Shown here: positions 7,970 through 16,732 of the stretch, in pieces
Layout of the letters: each line of letters begins with the position of its first letter
Position numbering within the stretch: position 1 is the stretch's first letter
Assembly (NCBI RefSeq): GCF_029350945.1
Contig: NZ_JARKMS010000001.1
Location: 462,313-526,312 of the forward strand
Length of the DNA: 64,000 nucleotides
Direction of reading: 5' to 3'
Origin: Maribacter huludaoensis
Lineage (GTDB): Bacteria; Bacteroidota; Bacteroidia; Flavobacteriales; Flavobacteriaceae
Notes under the pieces: model-generated
Database searches by the model: none
What the model saw: the letters and a program-made list of their open reading frames with translations, nothing else
What the model was told of the DNA's origin: nothing
Program-made: the position numbers and the translations under genes

Positions 7970-8398
7970 TCATTCTAAAACAATATCGGTATTTCCGGTG
8001 ATTAAGCTCACATGGCAGCAGTCAGCACTAACTTCATAAGTTTCGTTGATAATGGCTTCATTGTCAATAAAACCTTTAAAAGTCAGTGTAGCGGTCAGAT
8101 TTTGGTATTGACTCCTATTGGCATCACTAAGAATAGGATACAGACCTTGTTCTTTATAATATTGATATTCATCGCCGTTAAAATCTGAAGCTATGTTTTC
8201 AACTGTTTCAGTATCTATGACCTCATAACTACTAAGTGCAATAGCTTCGCCCGAAGCATCTTTTACACTGACCGTAATGGTAACGAAATTTAGGGTGCAT
8301 ATAGCCGTAGAACAATCTTGTTGTTCTATAACATCGTCTTTGTCGTTACAGGCAACTAGAAAAATAGAAAGAAATACAAATATGATTTTTGCGAACAT
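7970..8398 (-). CDS. Hypothetical lipoprotein
   Basis: A 142-residue protein with a hydrophobic signal ending in FLVAC (Cys17), a lipobox. The mature part has two cysteine pairs (CSTAIC and CCH) and beta-rich sequence such as LNFVTITVSVKDASGEAI, suggesting a small extracellular beta sandwich. The residues after the lipid cysteine are Asn-Asp-Lys-Asp-Asp, acidic, similar to surface-export signals of Bacteroidota lipoproteins. No family recognised. Confidence 0.75.
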   Translation of the reverse strand: MFAKIIFVFLSIFLVACNDKDDVIEQQDCSTAICTLNFVTITVSVKDASGEAIALSSYEVIDTETVENIASDFNGDEYQYYKEQGLYPILSDANRSQYQNLTATLTFKGFIDNEAIINETYEVSADCCHVSLITGNTDIVLE

Positions 8399-8454
8399 AA
8401 AACGGATTTTATAATAAGATGATGAGTTACCGATTAGTTGCGTAAGGTATTTGC

Positions 8455-8568
8455 TTACCTTTTGTATTTCTTCTTTGCGCGCATTTTGTTCACGAAATAA
8501 ATGATCAAAACAGAAAGGGCAAGAACGGGAAATACTAGGTTACCGTTTAAAAATTGAAAAAATTCCAT
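8455..8568 (-). CDS. Small single-span membrane protein, 37 residues
   Basis: An open frame of 37 codons from ATG 8568 to TAA 8455, just upstream of the 8398 lipoprotein on the same strand and just downstream of the enoyl-CoA hydratase gene. It starts MEFFQFLNGN, has one hydrophobic helix LVFPVLALSVLIIYFV, and ends in a strongly basic tail KMRAKKKYKR, the positive-inside pattern of a small inner-membrane protein. Codon usage matches neighbouring genes. No function can be assigned; I see no homologue by eye. Confidence 0.6.
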   Translation of the reverse strand: MEFFQFLNGNLVFPVLALSVLIIYFVNKMRAKKKYKR

Positions 8569-8612
8569 ACTAATTATTTAGAAACAGAACGAAGCGCTGT
8601 TTCAGTTATTGT

Positions 8613-9380
8613 TTATTTTTTAAATTTTGACAGTGCGTTTCTCGTAAAATCGGATAGGGCCAATTTACCAGTTATAGCTGCGCGGTCTGTCAATAAGGTA
8701 TCCCAATGGTCGGTACCTTCCCATAAAACTTTCTTCCATTCAGTTAAAGCTTCGGCATTATAGCTTGCCAATTTGTGAATGAAGAAGTCAAGTTCCTTGT
8801 CCATTTCTTGTGCAGAGTCATATACTTTATTGAAAAGTCCTTTTTCTTGCGCCCAATAGGCACTTTTCCATTCCGTAGGTGCCAAAGACATTTCGCCCAT
8901 GGCGGCGTTGCCTATTTTACGGGCTACCGCAGGTGCGATCACCAGCGGAGCAATACCAATACTAAGCTCAGATAGTTTAATGGATGAGTTTACGTTAGAG
9001 TACACATAATCACAAGCAGCCGCAAGGCCAACGCCACCACCAACAGTTTTACCATGTACACGGCCTACAATCACCTTTTTGCATTTACGCATAGCATTGA
9101 TGACATGGGCAAATCCGCTAAAGAACGCTTTACCTTCTTCAAGGTTAGAAACTTCAAGAAGCTCATCAAAAGAAGCACCGGCACAAAATGCTTTTTCACC
9201 TTCGGATTTTAACAGGATAACAGAAATGCCATCATTTTCCGATAGCTCGTTGATGGTGTCTGTCAATCGTTCTAGAAGTTCTGAAACAAAAGAGTTGCTT
9301 GCAGGATGGCCAAACTCTACATGAGCAACTTTACCATCTATTCGGGTATATAAACTTCCATTTTTTCTTGTGGTGACCAT
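8613..9380 (-). CDS. Enoyl-CoA hydratase/isomerase family protein
   Basis: A 255-residue crotonase-fold protein. The first oxyanion-hole loop is GEKAFCAGASFDEL and the second is RVHGKTVGGGVGLAAACDY; a glutamate in LSELSIGIAP is where hydratases carry a catalytic acid. Members hydrate or isomerise acyl-CoA thioesters in fatty-acid or amino-acid breakdown. It has no other beta-oxidation genes beside it. It lies 21 bases downstream of the MATE gene on the same strand and is probably co-transcribed with it. Exact substrate unknown. Confidence 0.85.
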   Translation of the reverse strand: MVTTRKNGSLYTRIDGKVAHVEFGHPASNSFVSELLERLTDTINELSENDGISVILLKSEGEKAFCAGASFDELLEVSNLEEGKAFFSGFAHVINAMRKCKKVIVGRVHGKTVGGGVGLAAACDYVYSNVNSSIKLSELSIGIAPLVIAPAVARKIGNAAMGEMSLAPTEWKSAYWAQEKGLFNKVYDSAQEMDKELDFFIHKLASYNAEALTEWKKVLWEGTDHWDTLLTDRAAITGKLALSDFTRNALSKFKK

Positions 9381-9401
9381 AGCATTTTGTTTGAACCAAA
9401 A

Positions 9402-10736
9402 TTACGGATTTTGCAATAAAGGTTTGAATTTGTTTCTGAATTTCCATACTAGGGCGGCACCTCTAATGAACATCCACACGGTAAAAGCAAGCCATATTCC
9501 CGTTAACCCCCAATTAAGGTACCTGCCTAAAACTAGCATGGGTACAAAACCTAAAAAAGTAGCTACAAGTAAGGTGTTGCGCAAGTATTTCATTTCACCT
9601 AGACCTTTAAAAACTCCGTCTAAAACAAAAGCCGTGCTATTAAAAGGCAGCCCCAGAATAATGATATAGAAGATGCCATAAAAAGCAGAAAGCACCAAGG
9701 GTTCGTTAGAGAATAAGCCGCCCAACGGTTTATAAAAAATGGTAGCCAAAGCCATGATTACGATACTGACCATAAGTCCATATTTTGTAATTTTTTTTGC
9801 CAATAACCAGAGTCCGTCATAATTACGCTCCCCTAAAAGCCTACCTCCCATAATATTACCTGCAGCACCATAGCCATCAATAAAAAAAGCGGAAAACAAC
9901 CAGAGGTTAATGGCAATGGTATGTGCACCAATATATTTATCGCCTAGTGCCGTAGCTTCACGTACGGCAAGAATTAAAGCGGTATTCAGTGCAATAGCAC
10001 GTACGAACAAATTAAGGCTCATGACCACCAGACGACCAAGTTCTTGGTGAACGGGTAACTTTAGTTTTAGGCTAATATCGGTTTTGGTTACTAGAAGATA
10101 GAACGCCATTATAGCCATAATCCCTTGTGCCAATAAACTTGCATAAGCGGCTCCTTCAAGATACATGGCAGGTATAAAACCTTCAATGCCGTAAACAAAT
10201 ACAAAATCAAAAAGTACGTTCAATACCGCACCGGTAATGGCAATGACCATGGGCCAATAGGTATTCTGTAAACCGCGGAAAATTCCCATGACCGCAAAAA
10301 CGAACAAGGTCAATGGAAAGCCCCAAACTCTAATGGAATAGTAGCTGATGCAATACTGCAATATTTTGCCCTTGGCATTCAACAGCTCAAAGATTTCTTG
10401 AATTACAAAAACGGTTGATAGTAAAACAAGAATACTCAGGGTAATATTGAGGTAAATGGCCTGGGCGGGCAAGGTTTTGACCTCTTCTATTCTTCCGGCG
10501 CCCAAGTACTGTGAAATTATGGCGGAAATGGCACTGCGTGTTTGCCCTAAAATCCAAATGAGCATAGAAAGAAACGAACCTACAATACCGGCTGCGGCAA
10601 GAGACTCCAACCCATCTACCGGAATATTACCAACAATTGCGGTGTCCGTTATAGACAATAAGGGTTCTGCTATACCGGCAATAGTTGCGGGTATTGCGAG
10701 GGCATTTATAGATTTTAAATTAACCGAGGTCTTCAA
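9402..10736 (-). CDS. MATE family efflux transporter
   Basis: A 444-residue membrane protein with about 12 hydrophobic helices in two related halves. The N-terminus has AIPATIAGIAEPLLSITDTAIVG, the conserved first helix of MATE transporters (P..., E..., D). It most resembles the DinF branch. MATE pumps export cationic drugs or metabolites using sodium or protons. It starts 12 bases after the GNAT gene ends on the same strand, and the hydratase follows it, so the three genes probably form one operon. Confidence 0.9.
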   Translation of the reverse strand: MKTSVNLKSINALAIPATIAGIAEPLLSITDTAIVGNIPVDGLESLAAAGIVGSFLSMLIWILGQTRSAISAIISQYLGAGRIEEVKTLPAQAIYLNITLSILVLLSTVFVIQEIFELLNAKGKILQYCISYYSIRVWGFPLTLFVFAVMGIFRGLQNTYWPMVIAITGAVLNVLFDFVFVYGIEGFIPAMYLEGAAYASLLAQGIMAIMAFYLLVTKTDISLKLKLPVHQELGRLVVMSLNLFVRAIALNTALILAVREATALGDKYIGAHTIAINLWLFSAFFIDGYGAAGNIMGGRLLGERNYDGLWLLAKKITKYGLMVSIVIMALATIFYKPLGGLFSNEPLVLSAFYGIFYIIILGLPFNSTAFVLDGVFKGLGEMKYLRNTLLVATFLGFVPMLVLGRYLNWGLTGIWLAFTVWMFIRGAALVWKFRNKFKPLLQNP

Positions 10737-10748
10737 ATAATCGTTTTT

Positions 10749-11249
10749 CTATAGTACAAGTTCATAGCAATGAAAGGGATGTTCACTTTGTTCTGGGAAA
10801 AAAATATCCCCTAATCTGTTATACCCGCGCTGCTCGTAAAATTTCTGATTTCTTTTGTTCTGGCTAAAGGTATCCAACCTAACCGATAGCGCGTTGTTTT
10901 CTCTTGCAAAGTTTTCTCCAAAATCCATTAAGCGCTGGGCTAAACCTTTACCTTGATGTTTAGGATGTACCGCTAGGCGATGAATGTAATAGTTCTTAGT
11001 ACTTTCCGTAAGCCAATCAACAGTTTTATATTCCTTGTCCATAAAAAGTGAAACAACAATACAGCCAACTATTTCGTTATCAAGTTGAAGTACAAAAAGT
11101 TCATTGCGTTCCATATCTTTTTCAAATGCCGTTCTAGAGGGGTACTGGGTAGTCCATTGGTAAATTCCATTGGCTTCCATAGCTATTCTACAAGCATCTG
11201 TCAAAAGAAGAATTTCTGGTATTTGCGATATCTTTGCCAATGCTATCAT
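10749..11249 (-). CDS. GNAT family N-acetyltransferase
   Basis: A 166-residue single GNAT domain. The acetyl-CoA loop is HRLAVHPKHQGKGLAQRLMD (the QxxGxG/A motif), followed by ARENNALSVRLDTFSQNKRNQKFYEQRGY, the usual motif B. It transfers an acetyl group to an amine on an unknown substrate. First gene of the minus-strand run that continues with the MATE transporter and hydratase; divergent from the universal stress protein gene, with 53 bases between starts. Confidence 0.88.
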   Translation of the reverse strand: MIALAKISQIPEILLLTDACRIAMEANGIYQWTTQYPSRTAFEKDMERNELFVLQLDNEIVGCIVVSLFMDKEYKTVDWLTESTKNYYIHRLAVHPKHQGKGLAQRLMDFGENFARENNALSVRLDTFSQNKRNQKFYEQRGYNRLGDIFFPEQSEHPFHCYELVL

Positions 11250-11302
11250 ACAATGAATTTAATTAAATTGTAAATTTAGAGTTATAATCAATACTTTTTA
11301 TC

Positions 11303-12100
11303 ATGATGAATATTCTTGTTCCGATCGGGACCTCCACAAATGCAAATGAAACCTTACAGTATGCAGTAGATTTTGCACAGGAATTTGGTGCTGAAATATA
11401 TGTAATGGAGGTTTTCAACGTCAGCGGAAAAACAGGAACGCTAACCAATGTTACTCAAAAGGTAGCCGATAATTCTAAAGAACGATTAAAAGAAGTAATA
11501 GGGACAGTAAATACCAAAGACGTTACAATTAAAATAGCCAGTTTTAACGGTGAATTAAAAGACGGACTTAAAGAAATTGATAAAAGCATTGGAATTGACC
11601 TTATAATTTTGGCACCAAGAAGTAACGATATTCAAGAAGAGAATTATTTAGGACAAACTTCTGGAGCTATTATTAAAAGAACGAACATACCAACCTTGAT
11701 CGTTCCCAAAGGAACAACGTATAAGTCTTTTGAGAATATTTTGGTAGCCTTTAAGTCAGGTATTCTGAAAAGAAAGAGAATTCTTGATCCGTTAATTGAA
11801 ATTAAGAACAAGCACAAGGCGAACGTAAATTTATTAATGGTGAAAACACCGGGATATTCAGATGACGATTTAAAGATCAATACCGCATTGATGGACATAA
11901 GTTCTCAATTGACCTTTACAGAAAATTCAACTACATACCATGGTGTTCTAGAGCATTTTCAGGCAAAACACCCAGATTTATTATGTGTTTTTAGAAGAAA
12001 ACGTGGTTTTTTCAAAAAATTATGGGAAAAAAGTACCATTTCCAAAACAGAATTTTATGCCCCGGTACCGGTTTTGGTATTAAGTGTAAAGAAAGATTAA
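11303..12100 (+). CDS. Universal stress protein, tandem-domain
   Basis: A 265-residue protein. Residues 1-140 form a complete UspA domain, starting MMNILVPIGTSTNANETLQYAVDFA and including GELKDGLKEI and the segment LGQTSGAIIKRTNIPTLIVPKG that corresponds to the ATP-binding G-2x-G-9x-G(S/T) region, here not canonical. Residues 145-265 form a second, more diverged domain. This double-domain form is common in flavobacteria. It probably acts in the cytoplasm in stress survival. Transcribed alone, ahead of tRNA-Ala. Confidence 0.85.
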   Translation: MMNILVPIGTSTNANETLQYAVDFAQEFGAEIYVMEVFNVSGKTGTLTNVTQKVADNSKERLKEVIGTVNTKDVTIKIASFNGELKDGLKEIDKSIGIDLIILAPRSNDIQEENYLGQTSGAIIKRTNIPTLIVPKGTTYKSFENILVAFKSGILKRKRILDPLIEIKNKHKANVNLLMVKTPGYSDDDLKINTALMDISSQLTFTENSTTYHGVLEHFQAKHPDLLCVFRRKRGFFKKLWEKSTISKTEFYAPVPVLVLSVKKD

Positions 12101-12203
12101 TTAGTACTTTGATACGTTGTTAAAATGTATTTCCTTTGATCCTCTTGAAAATTAAGGTTTTCATCATGTGAATAACTGGCAATTTTAAGTAATCGATATT
12201 GAA

Positions 12204-12277
12204 GGGGGATTAGCTCAGTTGGCTAGAGCGCTTGCCTGGCAGGCAAGAGGTCACCGGTTCGAATCCGGTATTCTCCA
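12204..12277 (+). tRNA. tRNA-Ala (anticodon GGC)
   Basis: A full cloverleaf can be drawn. The acceptor stem GGGGGAT pairs with ATTCTCC and includes the G3:U70 pair that defines alanine tRNA. The D arm starts GCTC. The anticodon stem CTTGC/GCAAG encloses loop CTGGCAG with anticodon GGC. The T arm is ACCGG-TTCGAAT-CCGGT. The discriminator is A73 at 12277; CCA is not fully encoded (next bases are CTT). A terminator follows at once, so it is a single-tRNA transcript. Confidence 0.96.
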
Positions 12278-12280
12278 CTT

Positions 12281-12307
12281 AAAGCTTCCATTTTGGAAGC
12301 TTTTTTT
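12281..12307 (+). terminator. Intrinsic terminator of tRNA-Ala
   Basis: AAAGCTTCC-ATTTT-GGAAGCTTT with a run of seven T. It begins three bases after the tRNA discriminator base. Confidence 0.92.
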
Positions 12308-12364
12308 AATTATAGTCCTTAGGCGATTAATTATCGTTTTAAATTGATCAGATAGTAAAAGAAC

Positions 12365-12419
12365 AGAGCGTCCCGAAAGCCTTCGGGAAGGTCACCGGTT
12401 CGAATCCGGTATTCTCCAC
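12365..12419 (+). pseudogene. tRNA-Ala 3' fragment (degenerate tRNA copy)
   Basis: Bases 12390-12419 repeat exactly the last 30 bases of the tRNA-Ala region (12249-12278: variable loop, T arm, acceptor 3' strand and discriminator). A short AGAGCG match to the D arm side is kept at 12365-12370. The anticodon arm is replaced by an 18-base hairpin TCCCGAAAGCCTTCGGGA, and the acceptor 5' strand and D arm are absent, so no tRNA can form. It could be an excision scar or attachment-site duplicate of an element that used tRNA-Ala, or decay of a tandem tRNA. Confidence 0.75.
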
Positions 12420-12588
12420 ATGGTGTTTAACAAGGTTTTAAATGCCTTTACAAAACACTAGTCTGCACAAGAAATTCGCCTTAATCCATTTTACCATTTC
12501 TTTTAGATATACAATATCATGAGTAATAAAATGTTATTATAACACGATTATTGATGATATATAAAACCCCCAAAAGAAAATCATTAAA

Positions 12589-13317
12589 ATGAAGAAAATT
12601 ATTTTCACTTGCCTGTCCATTGTGTGTTTATTCAGTTGTTCCAGTAATGATGCAGAAGAACAGTTAAACGTTATAAACATTCAATTAGACCTAAGTCAAG
12701 TTGATGAATATTCAAATACCTATGACTACACTGATTTTAAGGTAGCGGTATACGACTCTAAAGAGGATTATTTCAATGAGGCAAATACGATGTTTTCTGG
12801 AAACGTAGATGCTTCTGGTAAAATTTCAATTTCAGAAGATTTAGAGGATAAGAGTTATTATGTAGATATTTATACAGAAGATAAGGTATTAAGTAATTGG
12901 GAAGTAATGGATATAGATGTAGATGCTTCAAATGTTATAAAGTTTTCTCCAACTTCTACAAATGAATCTTATTCTACGGTGTACATGACGGATAATAGAC
13001 GGTTTGTCGGTAATTGGTCATTTCTATCTTATAAAAATATCAATAATGACAATGAAGAAAGAACGCATAAAGTGTTTTTGTCCATCAACAAAGAATATAC
13101 GGCCACTTCATATGAAACGTATGAAGGAGTAGCTTATCAATTGCACTTTAAATTACTAGGAAATGGTCATATGGAATTAGTTGCAATAGAACCTAGTCCA
13201 GATAACTACCCGGTAAGCCAATCTAGCACACAAGATTTAGTAATGCAGATAGAACAAGATGGATTATTATATTTTACAAACTACTCTGGTAATGAAGCAG
13301 TTTATATTAGAAATTAA
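12589..13317 (+). CDS. Hypothetical lipoprotein, 242 residues
   Basis: Signal peptide ending in LFSC (Cys17) followed by SSNDAEE, an acidic stretch typical of surface-exposed lipoproteins in this phylum. The mature protein is rich in aromatic and acidic residues, with beta-strand patterns (DFKVAVYDSKEDYF, YYVDIYTEDKVLSNWEV) and a C-terminal lipocalin-like stretch beginning FVGNWSFLSYKN and containing GHMELVAI. A lipocalin-type fold in the second half is inference. A terminator follows at 13352. Confidence 0.75.
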   Translation: MKKIIFTCLSIVCLFSCSSNDAEEQLNVINIQLDLSQVDEYSNTYDYTDFKVAVYDSKEDYFNEANTMFSGNVDASGKISISEDLEDKSYYVDIYTEDKVLSNWEVMDIDVDASNVIKFSPTSTNESYSTVYMTDNRRFVGNWSFLSYKNINNDNEERTHKVFLSINKEYTATSYETYEGVAYQLHFKLLGNGHMELVAIEPSPDNYPVSQSSTQDLVMQIEQDGLLYFTNYSGNEAVYIRN

Positions 13318-13351
13318 CTATAAAGTTGCTCAGTACATTGTTAAGAATTAG

Positions 13352-13383
13352 AAAAGCCTTCACATTTGTGAAGGCTTTTTTTT
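13352..13383 (+). terminator. Intrinsic terminator
   Basis: AAAAGCCTTCAC-ATTT-GTGAAGGCTTTT followed by further T. It ends the 12589 lipoprotein transcript and can also serve the convergent peptidase-like gene. Confidence 0.92.
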
Positions 13384-13474
13384 CAATCTACCGTCTGTAC
13401 ACTTTATTCCTACCTAACCCAGTATCGGGTTATTTTTCAACATACCTTACTTGAAATCAACGATATAATTACAA

Positions 13475-14515
13475 TTACAAATGCCTACTTATATACATTA
13501 AGGTATCATCAATATTAACGGGTGGGGTTGAAATTTTATATAAAATAATACCCGATGTAGGTGCTTTGTACTCTTTAAGTTTTTCCCCAAATTCATTTGT
13601 GGTGTAGCCTACAATATCACCTTCTTTAACCGTATCTCCCGCTTTCAGATCACTGTAAAAAATTCCGGTTTCGGTAGCGCTTAAATAGGTTTGATTGTTG
13701 AGTTGCACAAGATTGGCACTTGGGTCAAAACCGTTATCGTACATGTGCAAATGGTCAAGCATATTATAGATTCCATTTTTTATGAAACGTACGGCATCTT
13801 TCTGAACATTACCCAATTTGCCACTTTCAAAGCTTAAGGCTACTTTGCCATCTTGGGAAGCTTGTTTAAAAACATATTTAGCAGGTTCATCGTCCCTTAA
13901 ATTAAAAGGGTATGAAACTATATACTTGAATCCGCTGATTTCTGTAAGTTCCCTTGCCTTTTTAGTCTGTTCTGGATAATTGGGGTTTTCGTAGAAAAGC
14001 GCAAACGGTAGCAGGTCTTCATTGACACCGCCGCCATGTATATCTATAAAAATATCACTTGCGGCTATGATGTCCGTTGTTATAAAATCAGCTATTTTTT
14101 GCGTAACGCTACCACTAGATTTTCCAGGAAACGCACCGTTTAAATTCACTTGATCATGCGGATTTACGATAGACGTTCTGGAGAAAAAAGAGCTGGTATT
14201 GGCAATGGGTATAATAATTAAAGTACCGTTCAATTTGTCAACATCAATTTCTCTCAAGAGCTCTTGTACGCCAACAATGGGTGGATATTCAAATCCATGA
14301 ACTCCGGCAACAATGGTAAAAACCGGTCCTTCATTTTTTCCCTTAAGTATAGATATGGGCAAGAAGGTTTTGTTGTTTCTAGCGTCTTGAAATGCTATGC
14401 GTATGTTTTCCTTTAATGGTCTTTTAGCGTTGGAGAACACATCTTTAAAAGTGTTTTGGGCTATTGCTGAGCAAAGGGATAAAAACAAGAAAAGGGTAAA
14501 GAATAGCTTTTGCAT
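13475..14515 (-). CDS. Secreted succinylglutamate desuccinylase/aspartoacylase family protein
   Basis: A 346-residue protein with a cleavable signal peptide (hydrophobic to about residue 19, ending AIAQ). The zinc site of the M14-like AstE/AspA family is visible: AGVHGFEYPP carries the His and Glu, and DIHGGGVNEDL the second His; LSFESGKLG holds the catalytic Glu. The C-terminal part (TETGIFYSDLKAGDTVKEGDIVGYTT) is the biotinyl-like beta domain of this family. It probably hydrolyses an acylated amino acid or peptide in the periplasm. Substrate unknown. Confidence 0.82.
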   Translation of the reverse strand: MQKLFFTLFLFLSLCSAIAQNTFKDVFSNAKRPLKENIRIAFQDARNNKTFLPISILKGKNEGPVFTIVAGVHGFEYPPIVGVQELLREIDVDKLNGTLIIIPIANTSSFFSRTSIVNPHDQVNLNGAFPGKSSGSVTQKIADFITTDIIAASDIFIDIHGGGVNEDLLPFALFYENPNYPEQTKKARELTEISGFKYIVSYPFNLRDDEPAKYVFKQASQDGKVALSFESGKLGNVQKDAVRFIKNGIYNMLDHLHMYDNGFDPSANLVQLNNQTYLSATETGIFYSDLKAGDTVKEGDIVGYTTNEFGEKLKEYKAPTSGIILYKISTPPVNIDDTLMYISRHL

Positions 14516-14894
14516 GATACGTTTATTTATATGTGATGTGTTTGGCTAGACCAAAGTATTAAAAAGACATAATTTAATTACTTGTACCACCATATTTCTC
14601 TCTTAAAAAATACCGGTAAAATAAGATAAAACTCCCTATATAGTTAAGAAGAGCCGTTTTAATTGAGGTTAAGCGCAAGGTATTTAAACGTCAAATTTCT
14701 CTACCTGACTCCCTACGTTGTATATAATTAAGCCATCTACCTAATATGGTGAAAAATTGCTCAAAACATATTGATGTTCAGTAAATTATATTGGAATAGG
14801 ATAATTTTATATGTAAACGGACACATAACTTAATCCTAATATTCCGAAATTGACCCATGGTCATAGCGCCATAAAATTCCATAAAACATAGGGT
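14516..14894. other. Intergenic, divergent promoters
   Basis: 379 AT-rich bases between two divergently transcribed genes. I find no reading frame of note, no repeat and no strong hairpin. It must hold promoters for both flanking genes, but no good TTTG/TAnnTTTG pair stands out. Confidence 0.6.
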
Positions 14895-15629
14895 ATGAAA
14901 AAGACAGATTTCAGCGATTTAAAAGTGATATATATTAATTGTACGTTAAAGAAATCGCCACAGGAAAGTCATACCCAAAAGTTGATGGAAGTATCAAAAG
15001 CGATCATGACCAAGGAACAGGTAAAAATAGATGAGGTTAGGCTTATAGATCATCAAGTGGCAAGTGGTGTATATCCAGATATGACAGAACATGGTTGGGA
15101 TGTTGATGAATGGCCAGAAATAGCCGAGCGTATTTTAGATGCCGATATCACCATTGTTGGCACACCAATTTGGCTGGGCGAAAAATCTTCTGAAGCCCAA
15201 AAGCTTATTGAACGTTTGTATGCCATGAGTGGTGAGACCAATGAAAAGGGTCAGTATATTTTTTATGGTAAAGTAGGGGGCTGTATTATTACCGGAAATG
15301 AAGATGGTATTAAACATTGCGCCATGGGTATTTTGTATTCCATGCAACATGTGGGTTACTCTATTCCGCCGCAAGCAGATAGTGGATGGATCGGTAAAGT
15401 AGGACCCGGACCAAGCTATGGCGATACCGAATGGAAAGGCAAAGACCTTAAAGAACCCGTAGGTTTTGATAGCGATTTTACCAATAGAAACACCACCTTT
15501 ATGACCTATAATCTGTTACATTTAGCCAGAATGATGAAAGATAATAAAGGCTACCCTAATTACGGAAATTCCCGCACCGAATGGGATGATGGCAAGCGCT
15601 GGGAATTTGAAAACCCGGAATATAGATAG
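14895..15629 (+). CDS. Flavodoxin-family FMN-dependent oxidoreductase
   Basis: A 244-residue flavodoxin-like protein. The first strand is LKVIYINCTLKKSPQESHT, whose Ser/Lys/Thr loop binds the FMN phosphate; ADITIVGTPIWLGEKSSEAQKLIERL is the second flavin loop with the Trp that stacks on the ring; KVGGCIITGNEDG is the third. Family members are NADPH-dependent quinone or FMN reductases. The C-terminal 60 residues extend beyond a standard flavodoxin. The gene stands alone, and the role is unknown. Confidence 0.82.
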   Translation: MKKTDFSDLKVIYINCTLKKSPQESHTQKLMEVSKAIMTKEQVKIDEVRLIDHQVASGVYPDMTEHGWDVDEWPEIAERILDADITIVGTPIWLGEKSSEAQKLIERLYAMSGETNEKGQYIFYGKVGGCIITGNEDGIKHCAMGILYSMQHVGYSIPPQADSGWIGKVGPGPSYGDTEWKGKDLKEPVGFDSDFTNRNTTFMTYNLLHLARMMKDNKGYPNYGNSRTEWDDGKRWEFENPEYR

Positions 15630-15644
15630 TGATTTAGTTTATAG

Positions 15645-15746
15645 TAGTAAGTAATGAGTATCAAGTATCAAGTATTAAGTACGAAGTACTTAGATGTTAC
15701 TTTTAATAATAACTTACCTAATACTTTGTACTCATTACTTAATACT
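15645..15746. repeat. Imperfect inverted repeat of short AAGTAT-type units
   Basis: The left part (15645-15691) is a run of AGTATCAAGTAT-like units and the right part (15706-15746) is their imperfect reverse complement; AGTAATGAGTA on the left matches TACTCATTACT on the right. The architecture, simple repeats arranged head to head, is like the element at 572-1038 but with no gene inside. It may be an empty or decayed copy of the same kind of element. Confidence 0.7.
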
Positions 15747-15875
15747 ATTTTTCTCCTAACTCTTAATCACTTTATACTAAATACTTCAATCTTCGTACCT
15801 CCTACCTTTTTCTCTTAAGCTTTCCCGTTTTACATTAAAGGAAAATACTATTTAGTGAATTGATTACAATATAAA

Positions 15876-16427
15876 TTAATCCCAACCGGAAAGTCCAATA
15901 ATTTCTCCGTTGGGTCCTACAAAAAAGGTGTATTTATCACGAGCATAGTTTTCGTTTTCCAGTTCGTAACCTTCTTCTTTCAGCATATCACCAATTGGTG
16001 CAATATCATTTACCTTTAGCATAAAGTGGTTGTGATTGGTGTTTCCTATAGGTCCAATGGAGTCTATAAATTCTGGAGCCGTTAAGGATAGTCCAATAGT
16101 TAGATCATCTGCCTTAAGTTTCATTACCAACATACCTTCAAGTCCCGGTCCGTGAAGTACTTCGGCATCAGCCATTTTAAAACCTAATATTTCTCGATAT
16201 AATTTAAGGGTTTTCTCTAGTTCCAATACATGTACACTAATGTACTTTAAACCGGTAACCCTTGCTTTTTCAGAACCTACAATTTCAATTTTGCTAGGTG
16301 AAGGATCAGCTGTCTGTGCAAAGCCGTAATGTGTACTTGTAAAAACAAATGCTATAAAAAAGCAAGTCTTCAATACAAGACGTTGTAGTTCATGGTTTTT
16401 TGTACTGTAGTTATAATCAACTTTCAT
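15876..16427 (-). CDS. Exported VOC-family protein
   Basis: A 183-residue protein. Residues 1-38 contain a hydrophobic segment ending FAQTADPSPS, consistent with a signal peptide, so it is probably periplasmic, which is unusual for VOC proteins. The VOC domain starts TGLKYISVHVLELEKTLKLYREILGF and ends KYTFFVGPNGEIIGLSGW, with a HNHFMLKV strand carrying a metal-ligand His. Function unknown. The gene borders the PUL but points away from it. Confidence 0.8.
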   Translation of the reverse strand: MKVDYNYSTKNHELQRLVLKTCFFIAFVFTSTHYGFAQTADPSPSKIEIVGSEKARVTGLKYISVHVLELEKTLKLYREILGFKMADAEVLHGPGLEGMLVMKLKADDLTIGLSLTAPEFIDSIGPIGNTNHNHFMLKVNDIAPIGDMLKEEGYELENENYARDKYTFFVGPNGEIIGLSGWD

Positions 16428-16488
16428 AATAAATATCGTTTTGTTAAAACTATGATATTATGAATGAACCTTAAGCTCAAAATGGCTT

Positions 16489-16503
16489 AACAAAAACTGA
16501 ACA
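16489..16503 (+). promoter_or_regulatory. PUL motif site 1
   Basis: AACAAAAACTGAACA, one mismatch to AATAAAAACTGAACA. It lies 230 bases before the DUF1080 start and 63 bases (six helical turns) before site 2. Confidence 0.5.
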
Positions 16504-16551
16504 TTTACAATGTTTGTTATAGGTAATCTTAAACATAATCAAGAGAGCTTC

Positions 16552-16566
16552 AATAAAAACTGAACA
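16552..16566 (+). promoter_or_regulatory. PUL motif site 2
   Basis: Exact copy of AATAAAAACTGAACA, 167 bases before the DUF1080 start codon and upstream of a possible TTTG at 16636-16639. Rest of the 305-base intergenic region shows nothing else. Confidence 0.55.
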
Positions 16567-16732
16567 ATGAAGCTTTACGCGTGCAATCTTATCTTTTGGT
16601 GAATATTTCTTTGTAAAATTACCATACTCACATGCTTTGGCAGGTTCAATAAAACCCTATTATTTAAAGGAATTGGGACTCTATATTGACCGGCAATCTA
16701 CAAGGCATATAACTTAATCAACAACAAGTAAT

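Noticed and set aside
12365..12419. A second functional tRNA
   Set aside because: It lacks the 5' acceptor strand and D arm, and the anticodon arm is replaced, so no cloverleaf forms.
13420..13436. ACCCAGTATCGGGT hairpin with ATTTTT
   Set aside because: Stem is too short and the strong terminator at 13352-13383 already explains the site.
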